This document shows, piece by piece, positions 29,109 through 38,616 of a DNA stretch of 64,000 nucleotides. Numbering within the stretch: position 1 is the stretch's first letter; every line of letters starts with the position of its first letter. The notes under the pieces were generated by a model, which was not told the origin of the DNA, ran no database searches, and was given only the letters and a program-made list of their open reading frames with translations. The DNA comes from Rhodovulum bhavnagarense (GTDB lineage: Bacteria > Pseudomonadota > Alphaproteobacteria > Rhodobacterales > Rhodobacteraceae), in contig NZ_SLXU01000013.1 of the NCBI RefSeq assembly GCF_004343505.1, positions 1 to 64,000 of the forward strand. Reading direction: 5' to 3'. The position numbers and the translations under genes were made by a program.

Positions 29109-29555
29109 CTAACCGGCCGCGGCGGCCGTCGCCCAGGCCAGCGCGGCATATCGACCTGTCTTGGCTATGGTGACCAGCGCCATGAACAACCAGACCGGCG
29201 TGCGCATCATGCCCGCGATCACGGTAAAGGCATCGCCGAAGGGCGCCCAGCTCAGCAGCAGGGTCCATACGCCCCAGCGCGCCCACCAGCCCTGCGCGCG
29301 GACCAGTTGGCCGCCGGTCACGGGGAACCAGCGCCGGGTGCGGAAATGTTCGATCCAGCGGCCCAGCACGTAATTGACCACAGCCCCCAGAACGTTGCCG
29401 ATACTGGCAACGACGATCAGCCAGCCCGCGCCGATGCCGCCCGCCAATTGCAGCCCGACGAAAACCACCTCGGACTGGAACGGCAGGATGGTCGCCGCGC
29501 CAAAGGCGGCGGCGAACATCGTGGCAAGCTGGGCAAGGGTGGCCGCGCCTGTCAT
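29109..29555 (-). CDS. YqaA-family (DedA-related) membrane protein
   Basis: A 148-residue membrane protein of the YqaA/SNARE-associated group. It shows TILPFQSEVVFVGL near the N-terminus, the glycine-rich ASIGNVLGAVVNYVLGRW in the middle, and WAPFGDAFTVIAGMMRTPVW, the typical second re-entrant-like element. DedA relatives act in membrane lipid scrambling or envelope homeostasis, but the function of this branch is not established. It lies between the NYN gene and ispH on the same strand. Confidence 0.85.
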   Translation of the reverse strand: MTGAATLAQLATMFAAAFGAATILPFQSEVVFVGLQLAGGIGAGWLIVVASIGNVLGAVVNYVLGRWIEHFRTRRWFPVTGGQLVRAQGWWARWGVWTLLLSWAPFGDAFTVIAGMMRTPVWLFMALVTIAKTGRYAALAWATAAAAG

Positions 29556-29598
29556 CTTGCAGGATCAGGCGCACAGACCGGCCGTGCCGGCAGCAGGC

Positions 29599-30171
29599 TC
29601 AGTCGATCTCGGTGTCGTGTTCGTCATGGTCATGGCGCGGTTCGCGCGGGGGACGGCCGATCACTTCCTTGAGTTCGTCAAGCTCGATGAAGTTGTCGGC
29701 CTGCCTGCGCAATTCGTCGGCAATCATCGGCGGCTGGCTGCGGATCGTTGACACGACCGACACCCGCACACCCTGGCGTTGCAGGCTTTCCACCAGCGGC
29801 CGATAGTCGCCATCGCCGGAAAACAGCACGACATGATCCACCCGCGGGGCCAGTTCCATGGCATCGACCGTCAGTTCGATATCCATGTTGCCCTTGACCT
29901 TTCGCCGTCCCTGGCTGTCGGTATATTCCTTCGCCGGCTTCGTCACCATGGTGAAGCCGTTGTAGTTCAGCCAGTCGACGAGCGGACGGATCGGCGAATA
30001 GTCGTCGTTTTCGAGGAGGGCAGTATAGTAGAACGCGCGCAACAGCTTGCCACGGCGCATGAATTCTTGCCGCAACAGCTTGTAGTCGATGTCGAAGCCC
30101 AGCGCCTTGGCGGCCGCATAAAGATTGGCGCCGTCGATAAACAGGGCCAAACGTTCGTCGCGGTAAAACAT
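29599..30171 (-). CDS. NYN-domain (LabA/DUF88-type) putative ribonuclease
   Basis: A 190-residue protein dominated by an NYN (PIN-like) domain. Acidic residues lie in the usual places: ALFIDGANLY (Asp near 13), KGNMDIELTVDAM and VLFSGDGDYRPLVE. The fold is that of metal-dependent RNases. The C-terminus is acidic and His-rich (RHDHDEHDTEID). Cellular targets are unknown. The ATG at 30171 has AAGGA upstream and matches MFYRDERLALFIDG starts, while the frame continues to 30333. It is divergent from folK. Confidence 0.87.
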   Translation of the reverse strand: MFYRDERLALFIDGANLYAAAKALGFDIDYKLLRQEFMRRGKLLRAFYYTALLENDDYSPIRPLVDWLNYNGFTMVTKPAKEYTDSQGRRKVKGNMDIELTVDAMELAPRVDHVVLFSGDGDYRPLVESLQRQGVRVSVVSTIRSQPPMIADELRRQADNFIELDELKEVIGRPPREPRHDHDEHDTEID

Positions 30172-30296
30172 CTTTGTTCCTTCACCAATGAAAAATAGCG
30201 ATGACCAATGACCCGGATGAGTGGTGGGACCGCGGGCAGGTTCCTGCCCGGTCCGGCCATCGGAAGACCGCGCGACGAATGTAAGGATAGCATCGG

Positions 30297-30935
30297 ATGC
30301 CGCAACGGCGAAATCTTCATGAAACCTGTACAAAAGGACTGGTCGCGCTGGGCGGGAATGTCGATTTCGCCGGCTCGTCCCCCGCTCGCACCCTTGCGCG
30401 TGCGCTGGCGGTGCTGGATTGCCCCGAAATTCGAATCACCCGGATCAGCCGGTTTTACTCAACGCCCTGCATGCCGGCGGGTGCGGGCCCCGATTTCATC
30501 AACGCGGTGGCCGCGATCGAAACGACGCTGCCCGCGGCGGCCATGCTTGAGCGGCTGCACCGGGTCGAGGCGCGGTTCGGGCGCAGGCGACAGGCACGCT
30601 GGGCGGCGCGGACGCTTGACCTTGACCTGTTGGATCTTGGCGGTGCGATCTTGCCTGACCGCGCCACCCAGGACGCCTGGCGCGATCTGTCCGCCGCGGT
30701 GCAGGCCCGTCTTGCGCCGCCCCGCCTGATCCTGCCGCATCCTCGTCTGCAGGACCGCGCCTTTGTCCTGGTTCCGCTGGCCGAAATCGCCCCGGATTGG
30801 CACCATCCGATTCTCGGGCTGACCGCGAAACAGATGCTCGACGCGCTGCCGAGGGATGAAAAGCTGTCGATTTCTGCCGTATTGGGGCCGTGGGCGGGGC
30901 TTTCCGCCCTTGTCAAGGCTTTTGACAATCAATAA
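30297..30935 (+). CDS. folK: HPPK, 6-hydroxymethyl-7,8-dihydropterin pyrophosphokinase
   Basis: HPPK transfers pyrophosphate from ATP to the pterin in folate synthesis. The 212-residue protein has the family core: LVALGGNVDF, the substrate loop RFYSTPCMPAGAGPDFINAV and the ARTLDLDLLDLGG segment carrying the two Mg-binding Asp residues, then LILPHPRLQDRAFVLVPLAEIAP. AAGGA precedes the ATG at 30297. No other folate gene is adjacent. rpoZ starts 39 bases after its stop. Confidence 0.94.
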   Translation: MPQRRNLHETCTKGLVALGGNVDFAGSSPARTLARALAVLDCPEIRITRISRFYSTPCMPAGAGPDFINAVAAIETTLPAAAMLERLHRVEARFGRRRQARWAARTLDLDLLDLGGAILPDRATQDAWRDLSAAVQARLAPPRLILPHPRLQDRAFVLVPLAEIAPDWHHPILGLTAKQMLDALPRDEKLSISAVLGPWAGLSALVKAFDNQ

Positions 30936-30974
30936 GAGTGTGATTTCCACCCTCCACCAGGAACGGAGTGCCCC

Positions 30975-31331
30975 ATGGCCCGCGTGACGGTAGAAGATTG
31001 CGTTGACAAGGTTCCCAACCGGTTCGAACTGGTGATGCTGGCCGCCCATCGGGCGCGCGAAATCGCCGCCGGTGGCGTGCTGACCGTCGATCGCGACAAC
31101 GACAAGAATCCCGTCGTCGCCCTGCGCGAGATCGCCGATGAAACCCAGTCGGCCCAGGATCTGCGCGAACGCATGATCGAGGCGCACCAGCACCAGATCG
31201 AGGTCGATGAGCCCGAAGAGGACTCGATGGCGCTGTTGATGGGCGGCGGCGAGCCGGACAAACCCTCGGATGACGACATGTCCGAAGAAAAATTGCTGCG
31301 TGCCTTGATGGAAGCGCAGGGGCCGCGCTGA
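30975..31331 (+). CDS. rpoZ: RNA polymerase omega subunit
   Basis: Omega helps assemble and stabilise RNA polymerase and in many bacteria forms part of a ppGpp site. The 118-residue protein begins [24 protein letters not shown] and contains the conserved [11 protein letters not shown] and [10 protein letters not shown]. An acidic C-terminal tail follows. The gene directly precedes rsh, the usual order, which links transcription and alarmone metabolism. Confidence 0.97.
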   Translation: MARVTVEDCVDKVPNRFELVMLAAHRAREIAAGGVLTVDRDNDKNPVVALREIADETQSAQDLRERMIEAHQHQIEVDEPEEDSMALLMGGGEPDKPSDDDMSEEKLLRALMEAQGPR

Positions 31332-31356
31332 CACGCGCAAGAGGTTTGCGGACAGG

Positions 31357-33477
31357 ATGATCGACGTCGAAGACCTGATTTCGCTTGTCCGCAATTACAA
31401 TCCCCGGACTGATGCCGACCTGATCCGCCGCGCCTATGCCTATGGGCGCGAGATGCATTCGGGTCAGTATCGTCGGTCGGGGGAGGAATACTTTACCCAT
31501 CCCGTGGCTGTGGCCGCCATCCTGACCGAACAGCGGCTGGATGATGCGACCATCGTGACCGCACTGTTGCACGACACGGTCGAGGATACGAAATCCACGT
31601 TTTCCGAGGTCGAGCAACTGTTCGGCCGCGAGATCGCCGAGCTGGTGGACGGCGTCACCAAGCTGACCAATCTTCAGCTTTCATCGACCCGCTCCAAGCA
31701 GGCAGAGAATTTCCGCAAGCTGTTCATGGCGATGTCCAAGGACTTGCGGGTGATCCTGGTGAAACTGGCCGACCGGCTGCACAACATGCGCACGATCAAG
31801 TCGCTGCCGCATGAAAAACAGGTCCGCAAAAGCCACGAGACGATGGATATATACGCCCCGCTTGCCGGGCGGATGGGCATGCAGTGGATGCGCGAGGAAC
31901 TGGAGGATCTGGCCTTTCGCGTGCTCAACCCCGAGGCGCGCAGCTCGATCATCCGCCGCTTCATCACGCTGCAACGCGAATCCGGCGACGTGATTCAACA
32001 GATCACCCAGGACATCCGAAAGGAGTTGGACCGCGAAGGAGTCGAGGCGGACGTGTTCGGCCGCGCCAAGAAACCTTACTCGATCTGGCGCAAGATGGAG
32101 GAAAAGGAACAGGGCTTTTCGCGACTGTCCGATATTTACGGTTTCCGCGTGATCACCGAGAGCGAAGGCGATTGCTATCGTGTGCTGGGGGCCATCCACC
32201 AGCGTTGGCGCGCGGTTCCGGGCCGGTTCAAGGACTATATCAGCCAGCCTAAATCGAACGGCTACCGCTCGATCCAGACCACCGTGTCGGGGCGCGACGG
32301 CAAACGCGTCGAGGTCCAGATCCGCACCCGCCAGATGCACGAGGTGGCCGAGGCCGGCGTTGCGGCGCACTGGTCCTATCGCGATGGCGTGCGGGCGGGG
32401 AACCCTTTCGCCGTGGACCCGGCGAAATGGCTGGCCTCGCTGACTGAGCGGTTCGAGAATGCCGAGGATCACGACGAGTTTCTCGAACACGTCAAGCTCG
32501 AGATGTATTCCGACCAGGTCTTCTGTTTTACGCCGAAGGGGGATGTGGTCAAACTGCCCCGTGGTGCGACACCGCTGGATTACGCCTATTCGATCCATAC
32601 GCGGATCGGTGATTCCTGTGTTGGCGCCAAGGTCGATGGCATCCGTGTGCCGCTCTGGACCCGGCTGAAAAACGGTCAGTCGGTGGAAATCATCACCGCC
32701 GAGGGCCAGCGCCCCCAGGCCACCTGGATCGACATCGTGGTGACGGGCCGTGCCAAGGCCGCGATCCGCAAGTCGCTGCGCGAAGAGGACCGGGGGCGCT
32801 ATATCAAGCTGGGCCGTGAACTGGCCCGTGTCGCGTTCGAGCATGTCGGCAAGAAGGCCACCGACAAGGCGCTGAGAACCGCGGCGAAAAGCTTTGGTTT
32901 GCCCGACGGCGCGGAACTTCTGGCGCGGTTGGGCAGCGCCGAGTTGCGCGCGCAGGACGTTGTCGAGGCGCTTTATCCCGACCTGGCCAATCCCGGCGGT
33001 GACGAGATAGAGCCGTCGCGTGCGGTGGTCGGCCTGTCGCCGGAACAATCCTTTGCCCGCGCGCCTTGTTGTCAGCCGGTGCCGGGCGAACGGATCGTGG
33101 GGATTGCCTATCGCGGACGGGGCGTTGTCGTTCATGCCATCGATTGCCCTGCCCTCGCGAAATTCGAGGATCAGCCAGACCGCTGGATCGATATCCACTG
33201 GCATTCGGGCAAGCATCCCGTGGCCCACACCGTCGGTCTTTTCGTCACGATGCGCAATGACGCGGGCGTGCTGGGCCGTATCTGCACCTTGATTGGCGAG
33301 CAGAAGGCCAATATTTCCGACATGGAATTCATCGACAAGAAACCGGATTTTTATCGTCTGCTGATCCAGGTCGATCTGCGCGATGTGGAACATCTTCATA
33401 CCGTGATGACCGCCCTTGAGGCCGAGAATGACGTGGCCGAGATCGAACGATACCGTGATCCCGAGCGCGCTCTTTAG
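31357..33477 (+). CDS. rsh: Bifunctional (p)ppGpp synthetase/hydrolase (Rsh)
   Basis: Rsh makes and degrades (p)ppGpp in the stringent response. The 706-residue protein has an N-terminal HD hydrolase domain with intact metal motifs (ALLHDTVEDT near residue 70). The synthetase domain has YGFRVITES, the RFKDYISQPKSNGYRSIQT loop and VEVQIRTRQMHEVAEAG. A TGS domain follows (VFCFTPKGDVVKLPRGATPL) and then a C-terminal ACT domain (about 630-706). Both catalytic sites look intact, and RFKD is the motif of bifunctional enzymes. It is the only RelA/SpoT gene visible in the window. rpoZ is 25 bases upstream. Confidence 0.96.
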   Translation: MIDVEDLISLVRNYNPRTDADLIRRAYAYGREMHSGQYRRSGEEYFTHPVAVAAILTEQRLDDATIVTALLHDTVEDTKSTFSEVEQLFGREIAELVDGVTKLTNLQLSSTRSKQAENFRKLFMAMSKDLRVILVKLADRLHNMRTIKSLPHEKQVRKSHETMDIYAPLAGRMGMQWMREELEDLAFRVLNPEARSSIIRRFITLQRESGDVIQQITQDIRKELDREGVEADVFGRAKKPYSIWRKMEEKEQGFSRLSDIYGFRVITESEGDCYRVLGAIHQRWRAVPGRFKDYISQPKSNGYRSIQTTVSGRDGKRVEVQIRTRQMHEVAEAGVAAHWSYRDGVRAGNPFAVDPAKWLASLTERFENAEDHDEFLEHVKLEMYSDQVFCFTPKGDVVKLPRGATPLDYAYSIHTRIGDSCVGAKVDGIRVPLWTRLKNGQSVEIITAEGQRPQATWIDIVVTGRAKAAIRKSLREEDRGRYIKLGRELARVAFEHVGKKATDKALRTAAKSFGLPDGAELLARLGSAELRAQDVVEALYPDLANPGGDEIEPSRAVVGLSPEQSFARAPCCQPVPGERIVGIAYRGRGVVVHAIDCPALAKFEDQPDRWIDIHWHSGKHPVAHTVGLFVTMRNDAGVLGRICTLIGEQKANISDMEFIDKKPDFYRLLIQVDLRDVEHLHTVMTALEAENDVAEIERYRDPERAL

Positions 33478-33506
33478 GGGCGGGCCCGACGCGAAGGAAC
33501 AAAGGC

Positions 33507-34151
33507 TTGGTCTTCAAGCGCCGGGATAAACGCAGTATCGGCCAGATTGTGCTGGACAGTCTCTATCCGCGTGGCGGTTGGGGGCGGGCTATCCATTACA
33601 TCACCCATCGTGTCCGGCGATTGCCCGACAGCCCGCACCGTATCGCGCGCGGCATCTTTGCGGGGGTGTTCGTCTGTTTTACGCCCTTCTTCGGGTTGCA
33701 TTTCATCCTGGCGGCGCTGCTTGCGCGGTTGTTGCAAGGCAACCTGGTTGCCGCGCTGCTGGCCACGCTGGTGGGAAACCCGCTGACCTATGTTCCGATC
33801 GGGGTGGTGTCGCTCAAGACCGGTCATTTCCTGATGGGGACCGAGTTCGACGAGACGATGGAAACCACCCTTCTGGGCAAGTTCGCAGGCGCGGGTGCCG
33901 ATCTCTGGGATAACCTGCTTGCGGTCTTTACCAAGGCGGATGCCGATTGGGCAAAACTCTCGCAGTTTTACCACGAGGTGTTCCTGCCCTATCTGGTGGG
34001 CGGGATCGGTCCGGGCCTGATCGCGGGTATCGCGGCCTATCATCTCGGTATGCCGCTGATCGCGGTCTACCAGCACCGCCGCAAGGGGCGGCTGAAACAA
34101 AAACTGGCGGGGCTGCGCAAGCCGGCCGCCAAGGCAGAGGACCGGCGCTGA
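33507..34151 (+). CDS. DUF2062 membrane protein
   Basis: A 214-residue protein of the DUF2062 family. Two hydrophobic hairpins are visible: about 47-90 ([20 protein letters not shown], then a glycine/asparagine turn [11 protein letters not shown]) and about 165-190 ([19 protein letters not shown]). The ends are basic. Function is not established. The start is a TTG at 33507 with GAAGGA upstream. It is encoded between rsh and pdxJ, its usual place in this group. Confidence 0.84.
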   Translation: MVFKRRDKRSIGQIVLDSLYPRGGWGRAIHYITHRVRRLPDSPHRIARGIFAGVFVCFTPFFGLHFILAALLARLLQGNLVAALLATLVGNPLTYVPIGVVSLKTGHFLMGTEFDETMETTLLGKFAGAGADLWDNLLAVFTKADADWAKLSQFYHEVFLPYLVGGIGPGLIAGIAAYHLGMPLIAVYQHRRKGRLKQKLAGLRKPAAKAEDRR

Positions 34152-34173
34152 GGCCGGCAGAAAGGGCAAGCCG

Positions 34174-34914
34174 ATGGGTAAACTCCGGCTGGGCGTCAAT
34201 ATCGACCACGTCGCCACCGTGCGCAACGCGCGCGGCTCGGCCTATCCCGACCCGCTGCGTGCGGCGAAACTGGCCGAAGAGGCCGGCGCCGACGGCATCA
34301 CCGCGCATCTGCGCGAGGACAGGCGGCATATCTCGGATGCCGATATCGACGGGCTGATGGCGGCGCTGTCGGTGCCGCTGAACCTGGAAATGGCGGCCAC
34401 CCCGGAAATGCAGGCCATCGCCCTGCGCCACCGCCCGCACGCCGTCTGCCTGGTGCCGGAAAAACGCGAGGAACGCACGACCGAGGGCGGGTTGGACGTT
34501 GCCCGGGATGAAACCCGGCTGGCCGATTTCATCGCGCCGCTGCGCGAGGCGGGCTGCCGGGTGTCGCTGTTCATCGGGGCCGACCCCGCACAGGTCGAGG
34601 CCAGCGCGCGCATCGGCGCGGCCGTGGTCGAGTTGCATACCGGCGCCTATTGCGATTTCCACGCCGAGGGCCGCCTTGCCGCCCGTGACGAGGAACTGGA
34701 ACGCCTGCGCGACATGGCCGCCCTTGCCCATTCGCTTGGGCTGGAAGTGCATGCAGGTCATGGCCTGACCTATGACACGGTGCAGCCGGTCGCGGCCTTT
34801 CCAGAGGTTGTGGAACTGAATATCGGCCATTTCCTGATCGGCGAGGCGATCTTTCGCGGCCTTGTCCCGGCAATTGCCGAGATGCGGCGCCTGATGGATA
34901 CGGCGCGGGGCTAA
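34174..34914 (+). CDS. pdxJ: Pyridoxine 5'-phosphate synthase
   Basis: PdxJ condenses 1-deoxyxylulose 5-phosphate with 3-amino-2-oxopropyl phosphate to make the vitamin B6 ring. The 246-residue TIM barrel shows the family signature [16 protein letters not shown] at the start, then [38 protein letters not shown] and the C-terminal phosphate loop [10 protein letters not shown] with [14 protein letters not shown]. It lies 22 bases after the DUF2062 gene and just before acpS, with which it commonly pairs. Confidence 0.97.
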   Translation: MGKLRLGVNIDHVATVRNARGSAYPDPLRAAKLAEEAGADGITAHLREDRRHISDADIDGLMAALSVPLNLEMAATPEMQAIALRHRPHAVCLVPEKREERTTEGGLDVARDETRLADFIAPLREAGCRVSLFIGADPAQVEASARIGAAVVELHTGAYCDFHAEGRLAARDEELERLRDMAALAHSLGLEVHAGHGLTYDTVQPVAAFPEVVELNIGHFLIGEAIFRGLVPAIAEMRRLMDTARG

Positions 34915-34957
34915 GGCGGATGCGACAAGGGCCGCGCATTGCGGAACGGACCGCGTC

Positions 34958-35359
34958 ATGATCCTGGGCATCGGCACCGATCTGGCCAATATCGACCGGG
35001 TGGCGGCGACGCTCGACCGGTTCGGCGATCGTTTCCGTAACCGCGTCTTTACCGAGGTGGAACGGGCCAAGGCCGAGCGCCGCGCCGATGTGGCGGGCAC
35101 CTATGCGAAACGCTGGGCGGCGAAAGAGGCCTGTTCCAAGGCGCTGGGAACCGGGTTGCGCATGGGAATCGCGTGGCGGGACATGGCCGTAGACAATCTT
35201 GAGACCGGCCAACCCGTCATGCGGGTCACCGGCTGGGCGGCCGAGCGGCTGGCGCGGATGACGCCGCCGGGGCATGACGCGATCATTCACGTCACGCTGA
35301 CCGATGATCACCCCTGGGCGCAGGCCTTTGTCGTGATCGAGGCGCGACCCCTCGGCTGA
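34958..35359 (+). CDS. acpS: Holo-[acyl-carrier-protein] synthase
   Basis: AcpS transfers phosphopantetheine from CoA to acyl carrier protein. The 133-residue protein has the Mg-binding Asp in [13 protein letters not shown] (Asp8) and the Glu in [17 protein letters not shown], both family hallmarks, and is of normal length. It sits between pdxJ and lepB in one plus-strand run. Confidence 0.96.
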   Translation: MILGIGTDLANIDRVAATLDRFGDRFRNRVFTEVERAKAERRADVAGTYAKRWAAKEACSKALGTGLRMGIAWRDMAVDNLETGQPVMRVTGWAAERLARMTPPGHDAIIHVTLTDDHPWAQAFVVIEARPLG

Positions 35360-35431
35360 GGCGTCGCCTTGACAGGCCCGCGCGCCCCACGCAAGAAGCG
35401 GCAACCCCAATTTTTCACGACAGGACAGCCA

Positions 35432-36220
35432 ATGGCAGCCAAGGGCGAAAAGCAAGACGGCCTGTGGGAGACGGTCAAGACGATCTTCTGGGCGCTGGTG
35501 ATCGCGGGCGTTTTCCGCACGCTGTTCTTTCAACCGTTCTGGATCCCCTCGGGCAGCATGAAAGACACGTTGCTCGTCGGCGATTTCCTGTTCGTCAACA
35601 AGATGGCCTATGGCTATTCGCGCTATTCCTGCCCGTTCGGTCTTTGCCCGTTTTCCGGTCGCATCCTCGATTCCGAACCCCGGCGGGGCGATGTCGTGGT
35701 GTTCCGTCACCCAGTCAACGGATCGGATTTCATCAAACGTGTTGTCGGCTTGCCGGGCGACACGGTCCAGATGAAGAACGGGGTTCTGCATATCAATGGC
35801 GCAGCGGTGCAGGTCACGGCCGACGGCCAGTTTTCGGAAACCTATTCAAGGCAGGGTCCGATGGGCCATTATCCCCGCTGTGAAAACGCCCCGGTGGGCG
35901 AGGGGGGCACCTGTACCAAGTCGCGTTTCATCGAAACGCTGCCCGGCGGCGAGTCGCATGCCATCCTCAACATCACAGACGGCGTGTTTTCCGACAATAC
36001 GCCGGTCTTTGCCGTGCCCGAGGGGCATTATTTCACGATGGGCGACAACCGTGACAACAGCCAGGACAGTCGCTATGCGCAGTCCAATGGCGGTGTGGGC
36101 TTCGTGCCGGCCGAGAACCTGATCGGGCGGGCCGACCGGGTGATGTTCTCGTCCGCAGGACGATCCTTGTTCTTTGTCTGGACCTGGCGGTCGGACCGGT
36201 TCTTCAAGGCGATCGAGTGA
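35432..36220 (+). CDS. lepB: Signal peptidase I
   Basis: This membrane-bound serine protease removes signal peptides from exported proteins. The 262-residue protein has an N-terminal membrane segment (about 15-34). The catalytic Ser42 lies in [14 protein letters not shown] and the catalytic Lys102 in [13 protein letters not shown], and [12 protein letters not shown] is present. The ATG at 35432 has ACAGGA upstream. The frame is open from a TTG at 35369, which is less likely. The stop lies 4 bases before the rnc GTG start. Confidence 0.96.
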   Translation: MAAKGEKQDGLWETVKTIFWALVIAGVFRTLFFQPFWIPSGSMKDTLLVGDFLFVNKMAYGYSRYSCPFGLCPFSGRILDSEPRRGDVVVFRHPVNGSDFIKRVVGLPGDTVQMKNGVLHINGAAVQVTADGQFSETYSRQGPMGHYPRCENAPVGEGGTCTKSRFIETLPGGESHAILNITDGVFSDNTPVFAVPEGHYFTMGDNRDNSQDSRYAQSNGGVGFVPAENLIGRADRVMFSSAGRSLFFVWTWRSDRFFKAIE

Positions 36221-36224
36221 GCGC

Positions 36225-36914
36225 GTGAAACTGTCTGCCGACCTTTCCGCCTTTGCAGACCGGCTGGGCCACGCGTTCAGGCGGCCCGAGCTGCTGATCC
36301 GTGCGTTGACGCATTCCTCTTTGTCCAGCTCCACACGCCCAGATAACCAGCGGCTGGAATTCCTGGGCGACCGGGTGCTGGGACTGGTGATGGCAGAGGC
36401 CCTTTTGTCGGCCGACCAGGCCGCGTCCGAGGGTCAGCTTGCCCCGCGCTTCAACGCGCTGGTCCGGCGCGAGACCTGCGCCGCTGTCGCGCGCGACCTG
36501 GGGCTCGGCGAGGTTCTGAAACTGGGCCGGTCCGAGATGATGTCTGGCGGACGGCGCAAGGAGGCGCTGTTGGCCGACGCGATGGAGGCGGTGATCGCCG
36601 CAGTGTATATCGACGGCGGTTTCGAGGCCGCGCGCGGACTGGTGCTGCGCCATTGGGGCGGCCGGATCGGCGCGGTCGAGGCGGATTCGCGCGACGCAAA
36701 GACCGCGTTGCAGGAATGGGCGCAGGCGCGTGGCCTGAACCCGCCGCGCTATGTCGAACTGGCGCGCGAGGGCCCCGACCACGCGCCCCGCTTTACCATC
36801 GCAGCCCGGCTGGAAACCGGGCAAGAGGCGCAGGCCGAGGCCGGGGCCAAGCGCCAAGCCGAACAGGCTGCGGCCCATGCCTTGCTCTCGCGGCTGGTGC
36901 AGGACGAGACGTGA
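36225..36914 (+). CDS. rnc: Ribonuclease III
   Basis: RNase III is the double-strand-specific endonuclease for rRNA and mRNA processing. The 229-residue protein has the signature [18 protein letters not shown] with catalytic acidic residues, a second acidic cluster in [18 protein letters not shown], and a C-terminal dsRNA-binding domain (about 155-229; [35 protein letters not shown]). The GTG at 36225 is chosen because the upstream open frame lies inside lepB. era follows, the conserved lepB-rnc-era order. Confidence 0.95.
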   Translation: MKLSADLSAFADRLGHAFRRPELLIRALTHSSLSSSTRPDNQRLEFLGDRVLGLVMAEALLSADQAASEGQLAPRFNALVRRETCAAVARDLGLGEVLKLGRSEMMSGGRRKEALLADAMEAVIAAVYIDGGFEAARGLVLRHWGGRIGAVEADSRDAKTALQEWAQARGLNPPRYVELAREGPDHAPRFTIAARLETGQEAQAEAGAKRQAEQAAAHALLSRLVQDET

Positions 36915-37037
36915 GGCGCAAACGTGCGCGGCTTCCGGTTGTGCCTGCGCCGCCTGCGGGGTGGCCTTGCGGCTTTGCGCTGGCGAAACCGGTCGAAATC
37001 GGCTAGCAGCGCTGCTTGAACACAAGGAGCGGTCCGA

Positions 37038-37946
37038 ATGACCACACGCGCCGGATTCGTCGCCCTGATCGGAGAGCCTAACGCGGGCAAGTCCACCCTG
37101 CTCAACCGCATGGTGGGTGCCAAGGTGTCGATCGTCACCCACAAGGTGCAGACCACACGCGCCCGTATCCGCGGCGTGGCGATGGAAGGGGATGCCCAGA
37201 TCGTTTTCGTCGACACGCCGGGCCTGTTCCGCCCGCGCCGCCGGCTGGATCGCGCCATGGTGGCCGCCGCATGGGGCGGGGCCGCGGATGCCGACGTGAT
37301 CGTCCTGCTGGTCGAGGCCCATCGTGGCCGAACAGGGGGCGTGGATACCATCCTTGAGGCCCTGCGCGATCGAGTGACGGACAATCAGCGCGTGGCGCTG
37401 GCCATCAACAAGATCGATCGCGTCAAGGCCGAGGCCCTGCTGGCGCTGTCGGCCGATCTGAACGCGGCCTACCCTTTCGAGCGGACCTTCATGATTTCTG
37501 CGGAAAAGGGGCACGGGGTGGACGATCTGCGCGAATGGCTGGCCGGCGCGCTGCCCGAGGGGCCGTGGCTATATCCCGAGGACCAGATCGCCGACCTGCC
37601 TCTGCGGATGATCGCGGCAGAGGTGACGCGCGAAAAGCTGACCCTGCGCCTGCACCAGGAACTGCCCTACCAGTTGACCGTCGAGACCGAGAAATGGGAG
37701 GATCGCCGTGACGGGTCCACCCGGATCGACCAGATCATCTATGTCACCCGCGAGGGCCACAAGGGGATCGTGCTGGGCCATAAGGGTGAGACGGTAAAAT
37801 CCGTCAGCCAGGCGGCGCGGGCGGACCTGTCCGAGTTCCTGGGCCGTCCGGTGCACCTGTTTCTCCAGGTCAAGGTGAGGCCGAACTGGCTGGACGAGGC
37901 GGAACGCTATTCCGAAATGGGGCTGGATTTCCGCGAGGGCGATTGA
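37038..37946 (+). CDS. era: GTPase Era
   Basis: Era is the GTPase that binds 16S rRNA in 30S assembly. The 302-residue protein has G1 GEPNAGKS (12-19), G2 within KVQTTRARI, G3 DTPG, G4 NKID and G5 SAEKG. The C-terminal KH domain shows GHKGIVLGHKGETVKSVSQAAR. ACAAGGAGCGG lies before the ATG. Its last 40 bases overlap the end of a convergent small membrane-protein gene. Confidence 0.97.
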   Translation: MTTRAGFVALIGEPNAGKSTLLNRMVGAKVSIVTHKVQTTRARIRGVAMEGDAQIVFVDTPGLFRPRRRLDRAMVAAAWGGAADADVIVLLVEAHRGRTGGVDTILEALRDRVTDNQRVALAINKIDRVKAEALLALSADLNAAYPFERTFMISAEKGHGVDDLREWLAGALPEGPWLYPEDQIADLPLRMIAAEVTREKLTLRLHQELPYQLTVETEKWEDRRDGSTRIDQIIYVTREGHKGIVLGHKGETVKSVSQAARADLSEFLGRPVHLFLQVKVRPNWLDEAERYSEMGLDFREGD

Positions 37947-38167
37947 TCCCTTTCGCGGAATAGTCGCGTTTCCAGGTAGCGCAGGATCGCGAAATAGGCC
38001 ACGGCGCAGACCCCGATATTGAAGATCAGCATCAGCGCCACGAAGATTCCCTTTCGGGAGAAGCCGGCAAAGACGATGATGTCCAGCACGATGGCGGCGA
38101 TGATCACGGGCTTGGAAAAGGGCGGCAGAACGCGGCGGGGCTTGTCGGGGGCGGTGTCGTCGGACAT
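37907..38167 (-). CDS. Small two-helix membrane protein, hypothetical
   Basis: An 86-residue protein with a basic N-terminus and two predicted membrane helices, about 20-37 (IIAAIVLDIIVFAGFS) and 42-63 (IFVALMLIFNIGVCAVAYFAIL), then a charged tail. No family is recognised. The ATG at 38167 has GAGA upstream. The coding pattern is credible because the hydrophobic segments are coherent, but the 3' end overlaps era by 40 bases, so the true end should be checked by comparison. Confidence 0.62.
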   Translation of the reverse strand: MSDDTAPDKPRRVLPPFSKPVIIAAIVLDIIVFAGFSRKGIFVALMLIFNIGVCAVAYFAILRYLETRLFRERDQSPSRKSSPISE

Positions 38168-38239
38168 GCGTGGCTTTCTCTTGGCTTGTTGTTGCCATGT
38201 TAGCATCCCCGGCGCCGGGCACCAGCGGTGCGGTGCCCC

Positions 38240-38566
38240 ATGCGACTAACCGCCGAGTTCTGGGTCCAGGCCTACATGGCGCGGCTGCGGCTGGTCGATA
38301 TTCCGGCCTTCGTCGTAGTCCATGGCGACGACACTGCCGGTGCGGTCCTGGTCAAGCTGAACACGCTGGACGGACAGGCGCGGGCGTTCCAGCGCAGCTT
38401 TGACCTGGCGGCCGGCGATCGCGTCTGGATCGTCTTGGCCGAGGGGGAGGAGGCCGAGGTCGATGCCGCGATCGCCCGGCAGCGCGGGTTCGATCCCGAT
38501 CTGTGGGTGGTGGAGGTCGAGGATCGCGCGGGGCGCCACCTGCTCGATCAACCCGGACTTGCGTGA
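38240..38566 (+). CDS. DUF1491 family protein
   Basis: A 108-residue soluble protein of the alphaproteobacterial DUF1491 family. It starts [18 protein letters not shown] and has the [17 protein letters not shown] and [18 protein letters not shown] blocks. Function is unknown. It sits directly upstream of recO, its usual neighbour. Repeat copy C follows 17 bases after the stop. Confidence 0.85.
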   Translation: MRLTAEFWVQAYMARLRLVDIPAFVVVHGDDTAGAVLVKLNTLDGQARAFQRSFDLAAGDRVWIVLAEGEEAEVDAAIARQRGFDPDLWVVEVEDRAGRHLLDQPGLA

Positions 38567-38583
38567 CTTTGCCGGCAGGATCT

Positions 38584-38605
38584 GGGTATTTTTCCCAAGA
38601 AGAAG
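38584..38605 (+). repeat. Copy C of the dispersed 22-base 3'-end repeat
   Basis: The copy reads GGGTATTTT, TC, CCAAGAAGAAG. It lies between the DUF1491 stop and recO. The purine tract is followed by CAGGGGG and the recO ATG 11 bases after the unit, so it may contribute to ribosome binding there, as at recF. Confidence 0.8.
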
Positions 38606-38616
38606 CAGGGGGCGCG

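Noticed and set aside
31681-33399. Minus-strand open frame antisense to rsh
   Set aside because: It runs opposite to a certain (p)ppGpp enzyme, and no domain is visible.
36911-37006. Tiny 31-codon open frame after rnc
   Set aside because: It begins with GTG overlapping the rnc stop and has a Pro/Arg-rich translation with no ribosome-binding site. It is probably chance.
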